A model generated the notes under the pieces. The model ran no database searches. It saw only the letters and a list, made by a program, of their open reading frames with translations, and was not told the origin of the DNA. This document shows, one piece after another, positions 18,022 to 24,702 of a stretch of 24,702 nucleotides of DNA (position 1 is its first letter; each line of letters starts with the position of its first letter). Made by a program: the position numbers and the translations under genes. Origin of the DNA: Aplysia californica (lineage: Eukaryota; Mollusca; Gastropoda; Aplysiida; Aplysiidae). Location: NCBI RefSeq assembly GCF_000002075.1, contig NW_004797380.1, positions 161,457 through 186,158 on the forward strand. The letters run 5' to 3'.

Positions 18022-19814
18022 ATCTTATTATGTCCTTGATACTCTGTAGTTTGATGTGTGTGTGTGTGGCTTTATTGAACTTGCAATTCAATGCTCGAGT
18101 CTAGTCAGTAGGATGACAGCTACATCTACCATTTTATGGTGCTGCCGCAGCTGCACCTGCGCTTACTGGGTAAGAGAGGTTCATTTAGAGGGTATTCCCT
18201 TTGAGATTATGTGACTATTGTCTGATTGTGGAGCAAAACTTCTTGCTTTGTACCTGGTATTTGACTTTTTTTTTAGAGGGGGGGGGGGAGAGGCTTGTAT
18301 AGGCTATAAGTAGCCTTAGTGTGCTAGCCAACACCCCCCCCCTCCCCCGCTTATTGGGGCTATTTGTAGCCTGATCATCACTGCCCACTACCCACCCCCT
18401 TATTTGGGCCCACATAACCAAACATTCCTCACACTGGAACAGAAAAAACGGATAGATTTCAACTCTATCTGCTGTCTTAATCTAGATCTTTTAGCCTCAT
18501 AGCTTCGCTGTCACCAAGAAGAATCTAGGCTCACTGAATGCTAAATGCAACATACATCCAACAAATCACATAGGCCTACATATAGATCTAAAATTATTTA
18601 TCCAGTTAACAAAAATTCACAAGCTTTCTTTAGTCTGTTTTCCAGAATATCGATTAAAGTTTATAATTTATACACTGGTATACTATCGTTGAGCGCAGAG
18701 ACAAAACTGAACTGAATGAGAAAGATGCAGAACTGGGAAAGCAAAGTCTTCAGTTACTTGAATTATAGCAACAAGAAACGAGTAGCCCAGTTAAGGGAGG
18801 TGTGGTTTGCTTATTCGTGCTACGCTAAATGTATCCCGAATGGGCACTTCCTTTCTTTCTTTTTTTTTTTTCGCATTTCAAAGTAGTGGTGCTGATGTTT
18901 ATTTTTCAGAGACATAATCGTCTGTAAACATACTCTAACATGTGAACCTTTTTTCACAATAATTTTTACATCTTAGTCAGTATTATACATCTCTTTCCAG
19001 CTGTCTCGTGTTGATCAGGTAGTATGAAATAGTCTGGTTTTCCATGGTCTCATCCCATGGGTATTGGTACAATTAAGATTGGGACAACATTCAGGATTCA
19101 AGTATCATTTAAAAGTACCATATTAATTCACTATCCATATTCTCATTTGTGATTCTTAATTTTTCCCAGCACCTAGTTAGTGGACCTTTGTTGTGTCAAT
19201 GTATTTCTCTTTTTCCCAAGCAAGCATGTGATCTTCGTCATTTATCTGTCTGTCGTCATCTCACTGTCTCTCCCCTAAAAGTGCATGTGTGCACACTGTC
19301 GTCCTCCATGTGAACTTTCAATATGTTCAAACGCAATGTTTACCTGAGCACATGCATACGCAATATACTCAATGGGTAACACTTATGTTATCATGGCTTT
19401 CTGAGTGATATTCTGCTTTTGTTAACTTTCCCTTTGTCCCGTATTATAAGCTTTAAAACATTTTGTAACTGTTGCGTTTTTTTTCCTCTCAGATGTTTTG
19501 TCTTGATACCCTGAGAGACAAAGTATCTACGTTTCTCTTTCTTCCCCCTTCATAAGCACAGACATCTGCTTTGGTTCCCTTTTTATTTTTTCTTAGCAAC
19601 ACAACGTATGTGTATTGGTTTGTTTATGACACCTACTTCAGCTGTGTCCATTGTTGTTTTATTTGTCTCAACAACTATCGAGCCGAACTACACTTGAGAG
19701 CCCCCCACTACTCCTTTTCTGGTGGACTTTTGGGAATTACAATTGTTTGTATCTTTGGTCCTGTGACGTGCAGACTTTGTCTCTCTCTGTCCTAGATATA
19801 TGCATGTTCTTTTC

Positions 19815-19898
19815 AGTTGGCTGATACCCTGTTGTGGGACAAGAATCGAACCTGAGACTGATAACGTGCAAATGACCATGAACAGCAAGGGAGCACCT
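19815..19898 (-). repeat. possible tRNA-derived SINE head, minus strand
   Basis: On the minus strand GGTTCGATTCT (19842-19852) matches the Pol III B box (GGTTCRANNCC) at most positions, with TGGTCATTTGCACG upstream where the A box would be. The A box is poor, so this is only a decayed candidate. Confidence 0.35.
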
Positions 19899-20596
19899 GC
19901 ATTTTAATCTCCTTGTTCTCTTTCCTTGTTTTTATGCAAAGCAGGTCTTGCCAGTGCTGTTTGCAGCTAACTGCATGTCATGATTTTATTAATTCTGTTA
20001 CAGCTTTACTTGATCATGTCACATAATGCTAACTATAGTGGTACTAAATACAAGCTTTAATAGTTATCTTATCCTGTCCCTTTTATACTGCATCTTATCT
20101 ATATTGCAGTTTGAAATTCTGATTCAGACATCAAAGTTTTCTCTTATTTAATATGAAAGCAGAAACTTTGCTGAAACAGATGTCATTTTTAAGACATGGG
20201 TTTTTTGTCTCTGATCATGGCTTTCTGCCCTTGACCCTAAAGTATCCATTTAGCTTCCAAGCATGTTTTCGCTATGAAAGTTTGAAAATTGTAAAGAATA
20301 TTAATTGATAGCCCAAAATGTATATTTTACAGTCATTTGGAATGAGACTTTATTCGTTTCAGCATACATTGTGGACCTTATTTCTCTCTAATACACATAT
20401 ACATTAATAGCCTGTACTTTTCAAGGATTTGAGTTGTCTACAAATTTATGTTACTGTAGTTACTTTACATTTTGGTTTGGGTTATTTCTTTGGCTGTCGT
20501 TCATTTGCATTTATTGTACATGTACCTCAAAGTGTTAACATCATGCCCTGCTGTGTAGGAATGTTTACAATAATTAGTCATGCTCCACTTCAATGA

Positions 20597-20602
20597 AATA
20601 AA
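20597..20602 (+). promoter_or_regulatory. poly(A) signal candidate AATAAA, distal
   Basis: Canonical AATAAA followed by a U-rich stretch containing GGTATTTAATTCTCTTG. It is the last canonical signal before the repeat-rich zone and would imply a 3'UTR over 5 kb. Confidence 0.35.
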
Positions 20603-20992
20603 GATTTTTAAGTCACCAAATTTGGGAAATTTCTGGTATTTAATTCTCTTGTTTATAATGTTAATTTAAGGTTGTTTTTCTTAATTCTGTGTGAGTATGA
20701 GTATGAGAAACCCTATAAGCGTGGGTACAGGTTGTGCAACTGCAGTACAACTATTGTAGCTCTCTGCACAGTTAGATTAGGTTAGGGGCTGCTCCATGAG
20801 ATGTTTCATATTTTGCCGTCAGTAATATATTGTCAATATTGTTTCCATGGTTTTTCATTGACCGCAATTGTTGCCAATAATAGACTTTTTAATGGAGGTC
20901 AGTATATAGTGTCATGTTGGATCCTACAGGCCCGCTAATCACACCAGAGTGCACTACCTTACCCTTCAACACATCAAACACACACTTTATTT
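20603..20992. other. unassigned AT-rich stretch
   Basis: Between the distal poly(A) candidate and the next repeat module I see no gene, hairpin or repeat that I can support. Confidence 0.6.
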
Positions 20993-21165
20993 AGTAGTTG
21001 TTGGTGAGTGCTCTGTGTGGTTTGCTCCTTCTTCCCTGTCAAACAACCATCGTCCTTATCTCTCCTGCTTCTTTTTTAAGTTTTTTACTCTCTTGTAACA
21101 TCTATGATCTTCAGCACTTCCATGACCTATTTGAATTGCTAGTGCCGTAAAACTTTCTATGACAT
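20993..21165 (+). repeat. SINE-like 3' module, well-preserved copy
   Basis: GTTGGTGAGTGCTCTGTGTGG, TCAAACAACCATCGTCCTTA, CTCTCTTGTAACATC and GCTAGTGCCGTAAAAC match the module at 2652-2830 over most of its length. This copy lacks the preceding CT and CA tracts. Confidence 0.72.
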
Positions 21166-21414
21166 AATATAAGCATTTCAGCGAGAAGTGTAAATCAATG
21201 AGTTTTATGCGAGGAGCAGTGGTGCAAGAGTCCTGTGGGCTGAGGTGGCCAGGGCCCTTGTGGTTTATGTGTTAGTACTAACATGTACAGACATACTCCC
21301 TCAACTTGAACAACACACAGCACTGAATTCCAGCCAGCCATGAAGGGGACACGATACCTCAACACCCTTTTATTAAAAATTGTTATTAGATTACTGAGAA
21401 GTCGGAAGAGAGAT

Positions 21415-21490
21415 GGGGCTCTCGTGGTCTAGAAGCACAGTGTTTACCTCTCATCCAATAGGTCCCGGGTTCAAAACCTGACAGCGACGG
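21415..21490 (+). mobile_element. tRNA-derived SINE head with intact A and B boxes
   Basis: TGGTCTAGAAG (21425-21435) fits the A-box consensus TRGYNNARNNG and GGTTCAAAACC (21468-21478) fits the B-box consensus GGTTCRANNCC, 32 bases apart as in a tRNA. The presumed acceptor arms do not pair, so it is a SINE promoter head, not a tRNA gene. The body downstream is T-rich and runs into the inverted-repeat element at 21603. Confidence 0.65.
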
Positions 21491-21602
21491 AAAATTTTAC
21501 ATTTCTAATATTTTTTCCTTTCACCTCCTTTCCTGCTCTTATCATGTTCTGTCATCTGCTTTCATCGCTACTTTCTGCCCCCTCCCCTCAGCCCGCGCCT
21601 AA

Positions 21603-22375
21603 CCTAAGGTTACCGGGCCATAGAAACTCACGTCTCACACCTAATGCCTCATGCCTCACAGCCCACTGGGCCATAAGAACTCCTGCTTTACGCCTCACAC
21701 TCACACACTAGTCTGTGTGGTGCATCCAAGAAGAAATAATCTGACGAAGAAGATTTGCTGATTTTGTTGTTTCTCAGAAGAAGGAAGCGGAAGAGATGGA
21801 GCATAATAATATTAATAGAAAAGTGCTGGGAGCATTTTTTGCTCTGAGACTTCGGAGTAGAATTTCACCGGACATTCCAGCATCTTGAGGACAATCCTGA
21901 TGAAGAACTCTTTTACAGTCAGCATCTTGGAAGGGTTTTCCCAAACTTGTGCCCTTTGATCTTTGTCTTTGTAGTCAGGATCACGTGGGTTCCAGAGCAG
22001 AGGCCTTTCTCGGACTAACTCCATTAATATTTCTTTGTAATCATCCATCCTGATGAGAAAATAAAAATTGCGCTCTGTTGACAATGGAATCTGGCCCTCG
22101 TCCAGCTCTACCATGGGGGGGGGGGGGGGGGACACATTGATATCCAGTCTGCTCCCGACTCGAGCCTCGAAAAAAATTGAACATGTTCACTTCTAGGCTC
22201 ACGCGTGAACCGTGACCTGTGAGAAGTGTGAGGCGTGAGCGGGGGTCTATGGACTCTGACCGTCTAGTCTATGGCCCATCGCCAGTAGGATTGCGCCAGT
22301 TCATTATTCCACTCACACGTTTGGGCGTGAGGCATGCGCGTGAGACGTGAGTTTCTATGGCCTGGAAGCCTTAGG
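21603..22375. mobile_element. 773-bp DNA transposon remnant with 36-bp TIRs and a MADF-like ORF
   Basis: The ends 21603-21638 and 22340-22375 are inverted repeats matching at 33 of 36 positions (core GGCCATAGAAACTCACG). Each end has further inner degenerate copies of the GGCCATA-AACTC plus GCCTCAC pattern (21669-21710; about 22224-22285). Inside, on the minus strand, is a MADF-like ORF. No transposase is visible, so it is a deleted or accessory-gene-only derivative. PIF/Harbinger elements are known to carry MADF or Myb/SANT accessory proteins, which makes that superfamily likely but not shown. A clear target duplication could not be fixed. Confidence 0.72.
21812..22135 (-). CDS. MADF-like DNA-binding protein fragment inside the TIR element
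   Basis: The 107-codon frame reads MDDYKEILMELVRERPLLW followed by NPRDPDYKDKDQRAQVWE, which matches the MADF (Adf-1/Myb-SANT-like) pattern: helix with LVxxRPxLW, then DPxYKDxxxRxxxW. The first seven codons after the outermost Met come from a G run (Met-Ser then Pro repeats), so the second Met at 22114 is the likelier start. After VWE the family's second half (WxxIA, then CKxRWxxLRxxY) is not recognisable, so the domain is diverged or frame-broken. It sits wholly between the inverted repeats. Probable role, by family: binding transposon ends or target DNA. Confidence 0.6.
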   Translation of the reverse strand: MSPPPPPMVELDEGQIPLSTERNFYFLIRMDDYKEILMELVRERPLLWNPRDPDYKDKDQRAQVWENPSKMLTVKEFFIRIVLKMLECPVKFYSEVSEQKMLPALFY

Positions 22376-23188
22376 AAGGTAAGATCGAATACCTTGCCTT
22401 CTCGGATAAGGGCGTAAAAACTTCGAGTCTCGAAAGTCCCGTGTACAAGTTGCGCACGTAAATTAAAGGTCCGATGGTGGTCCTAAAATCGTTAAGAGTA
22501 GGCTTCGGCTGCTACCCGGTCAAAATTCATAATTACTGCCTATCAAACTGAAAATGCTTTAAGTGTCCCGAGCTGATCGTATACAGTTGCAAGCGCCGTA
22601 AAGCACTTTCCAGAACAAACAGTCCGGAAAGAGACACTGTGGGGGAAAAAAACTTCGGCCAAGAACGTGATCACCCGGCGTCGTCAGAACGAGGAAGGCA
22701 GTTGTTTTATTATTTTGCACAGCTGAACTTACAACCACCGCCCACCACAGAAGGCCACAAATAAAAGCAAAAATAACCACAGATCCTTACTGATAATAAT
22801 AAGAAACCCGATCATTGAAGAGCCGACTCTGTTTTCCCCAAGGAGGTTATACACATAAACCTTCTAAGGTCCTTGACTTTTCCACATTGCACAATATGGT
22901 GCTTGGGCAATACAGATTGCCAATTACGTCATTATCAATGTCTCTGCTCCATTTGGTGCTTACGTTTACGATAGTTTCAAAGATATTATAAATATTTTAA
23001 GGTCCTTGGGAAATGTGTACACAAGACCATCTGCTGTCTTCTGGACGGAAATATATCATGTCATCGCCCTTGCACAGAATGTTTGCGGGAGTTTGCTTCT
23101 TAAAATTATTGTCTCTTGGACTAATTGACATAAACTTGTCATTCTGAACCCCAAACCCCACACCTAATTTAACCCTTTTGGAATTTGT
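22376..23188. other. unassigned stretch between mobile elements
   Basis: It contains a partial SINE-like 3' module (22559-22612). A coding-looking minus-strand segment with KGDDMIYFRPEDSRW is present around 23000-23180, but I cannot place it. The rest shows nothing recognisable. It is probably decayed repeat DNA. Confidence 0.5.
22559..22612 (+). repeat. SINE-like 3' module, terminal fragment
   Basis: GTTGCAAGCGCCGTAAAGCAC matches the conserved 3' end of the module family, with a diverged GTGTCCCGAGCTGATCGTAT upstream. Confidence 0.5.
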
Positions 23189-23199
23189 AGAGTAGGCCT
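23189..23199. repeat. left target-site duplication of the LINE
   Basis: AGAGTAGGCCT is repeated exactly at 24389-24399, immediately after the LINE tail. Confidence 0.65.
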
Positions 23200-23209
23200 T
23201 AGAATAATC

Positions 23210-23575
23210 ATGATGAAAATAAGAAATAAAATTCTCCCTGAAATAGCCCAAGAACATTGTGAATTTATTGGGAGGCAAAGGCACTGTAAATTCCAATATA
23301 TTATCAGAACAACAATAGAACGTCCCCTGGAAGTTCAGAAAGATCTTCAGTTATGCTTTATAGACTACACCAAGGCATTCGACAAAGTTAGACACGACAA
23401 AATCATCAATGCTAGAAGTCCTCATATTGACGGGAAGGAATTAAGAATGATCAAGAACATGAACTGGGATCAAACCGCTGCAATAAGAATAGAAAACGAC
23501 ATCAGCGAATACATACAGATTAAAAGAGGGGTCGGACAGGGATGTGTACTTTCACCAGACTTGTTCTCCCTGTAG
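23210..23575 (+). pseudogene. LINE RT fragment, palm-domain first half
   Basis: The 121-codon frame carries the EIAQEHCEFIGRQRH segment, CFIDYTKAFDKVRHDKI and IKRGVGQGCVLSPDLFSL before a stop at 23573-23575. The following RT segment resumes a few codons later in a different frame, so this gene is dead. Confidence 0.85.
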
Positions 23576-23590
23576 GCCTATGGTGAAAAT

Positions 23591-23905
23591 ATGAGACACA
23601 TAGACGAAATGCTAGGTATCTCGATAGGGGGACATAACGTAAACAATCGAAGATATGCAGACGACACAGTCCTAATAGCAGAAGATGAAGAACACCTACA
23701 GAATATATTACATGTCATCGTACAAGAGAGTGACACCATGGGCCTAAGCCTAAACATCAAGAAAACTGAAACAATGGTGATAAGCAGAAAAACTCCAAAT
23801 CCCAACCTGCAATATATATCAAAATCAATGGTACCGGGTACCATCCTCAAGCAAGTATCTGGGGACCATTATATTATCAAATGGGAGATGTCACACCCAA
23901 TTTAA
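23591..23905 (+). pseudogene. LINE RT fragment with YADD catalytic box
   Basis: The 104-codon frame holds LGISIGGHNVNNRRYADDTV, HLQNILHVIVQES and NIKKTETMVISRK, the palm and its conserved KKTE segment. It ends at a stop after SHPI. Later LINE segments lie in other frames up to about 24382. Confidence 0.85.
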
Positions 23906-24388
23906 AAGCTGCATTTGCCAAGCAAAATCATGTCACTAGAAACAAGAAAAAGAGTACTGAAAAGTTACATCGAGCCAATACTATTATACGGGTACGAAGC
24001 ATGGACAATTAATAGACAGCTGGAAAGAACAATTAGGCGACAGAGTTGTGGTAGATAAGACGCATGCTGCATATCCCATGGACAGCTAGAAAAGCAAATG
24101 AAGAAGTCTTGGTTGAAGCAAACTGCAGACGACAAATATACATGTACGCAAGCGACAGGCAAATTTCTTTGGACACACAATGCGGATAGAAGCATTGGAG
24201 AATAGTGTAACAACAGGCAAGTTTGATGGAAAGAGAGGCAGAGGCAGACAGAAGAAAAAAATACTGGACAAGTTAACAACATGACTGGGAACAGCAAGAA
24301 CAGCAGACACCATGAATGCAACGCAGGATAGAGGGAAGTGGATGTCCATGATCGCCCACGCCAGTCGGCAAGGCACCGGATGATGATG

Positions 24389-24399
24389 AGAGTAGGCCT
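24389..24399. repeat. right target-site duplication of the LINE
   Basis: AGAGTAGGCCT follows the GATGATGATG tail and equals 23189-23199. The TAGGCCT core is frequent elsewhere in this window, which lowers its weight somewhat. Confidence 0.65.
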
Positions 24400-24702
24400 A
24401 CGCCAGGCCCTCAGGATAAAGCTTAAATAGTCCATGGTTAGGACAGTGCAGAGATTATATGATTTTTGAAATCGAGAATAAAACTGTTCACTTAGTACCA
24501 TTACGTACAAGCACAAGGAAATCGGACAAAATGGAACAATACGTGTAGAAATGATTATATAGATATCTAGGCCTACAATTATTTCTATGATTAGGACACT
24601 CTAACGACTGATAATTCTACGCTCCATGTAAACGCTCATTGCCTGCAGAGTCTACATGCTCTTCCATGTACATACAATGAATATATACGAGTATATACAT
24701 AT
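24400..24702. other. unassigned AT-rich end of window
   Basis: I see no gene or repeat here apart from alternating TATACA/GTATAT sequence in the last 30 bases. Confidence 0.6.

Larger units (their letters stand above)
15242..20600 (+). other. 3'UTR and/or intergenic DNA without credible genes
   Basis: AT-rich, T-biased sequence directly after the TRPM stop. I see no conserved open frame on either strand. Poly(A)-signal candidates lie at 15331, 16506 and 20597. How much is 3'UTR cannot be told from sequence; T-rich and ATTTA-containing composition would suit a long regulated UTR. It also holds a 21-base G run (17513-17533), a Tc1-like repeat (17905-18021), C-rich tracts near 18330-18400 and a possible minus-strand SINE head (19840-19895). 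Confidence 0.6.
23200..24388 (+). mobile_element. 5'-truncated LINE, reverse-transcriptase 3' part
   Basis: Fragments of a non-LTR reverse transcriptase run in order on the + strand. First comes QKDLQLCFIDYTKAFDKVRH (RT motif with FxDxxKAFD), then IKRGVGQGCVLSPDLFSL. Next are RRYADDTVLIAEDEEHLQN with the catalytic YADD and LSLNIKKTETMVISR. After these come LKSYIEPILLYGYEAWTI, RKANEEVL and KFDGKRGRGRQKK. It ends in a GATGATGATG tail. The endonuclease and N-terminal RT part are absent (5' truncation, usual for LINEs), and stops and frameshifts after 23572 and beyond 23900 split the frame. Perfect 11-bp direct repeats flank it. APE-type LINE; clade not assigned. Confidence 0.88.

Noticed and set aside
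21415-21490. A functional tRNA gene
   Set aside because: Pol III boxes are good but the acceptor arms do not pair and no proper anticodon loop can be placed.
23965-24516. 183-codon minus-strand frame
   Set aside because: It is antisense to the LINE reverse-transcriptase remains, whose + strand motifs are clear.

Overview
The window is animal nuclear DNA. Coding is split into short exons by AT-rich introns, splice sites are mostly GT-AG, and microsatellites, tRNA-derived SINEs, DNA-transposon remnants and a LINE fragment are scattered through it. The style of the repeats and the TRPM sequence suggest a mollusc-like lophotrochozoan invertebrate. That placement is an inference.

Positions 1020-15241 (+ strand) hold the 3' part of one gene: nine phase-consistent exons encoding the last ~844 residues of a TRPM cation channel of the TRPM1/3/6/7 clade. 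In order they encode pore-helix S6, the TRP domain, the post-TRP helix, the coiled coil, and a long Ser/Pro-rich then acidic cytoplasmic tail that ends at a normal stop. There is no alpha-kinase domain before the stop, and the tail keeps an EYTSITD-type motif that I recall from vertebrate TRPM1/TRPM3, so the gene is best called TRPM1/3-like. One intron uses a GC donor. Two tiny phase-0 candidate exons lie in the 4.2-kb intron 7657-11880.

The introns carry repeats: a composite repeat made of a CT tract, unique sequence, a CA tract and a 3' module (1-715 and 2152-2830, with more 3' modules elsewhere); a 681-bp MITE with TTAA duplications and 14-bp inverted repeats (5279-5959); and a tRNA-derived SINE (about 12082-12430).

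Positions 15242-20600 are AT-rich and without credible coding, probably 3'UTR plus intergenic DNA, with several poly(A)-signal candidates. From about 20990 to the end the window is a graveyard of mobile DNA: a SINE 3' module, a tRNA-like SINE head, a 773-bp element with 36-bp terminal inverted repeats that encloses a minus-strand MADF-like DNA-binding ORF, and a 5'-truncated, frame-broken LINE reverse transcriptase (23200-24388) between perfect 11-bp direct repeats.

I see no operon, CRISPR array, rRNA or functional tRNA gene. The most interesting items are the MADF-carrying inverted-repeat element, the TTAA MITE with twin GC hairpins close to an exon, the candidate microexons, and the acceptor-abutting-donor site in the last intron.
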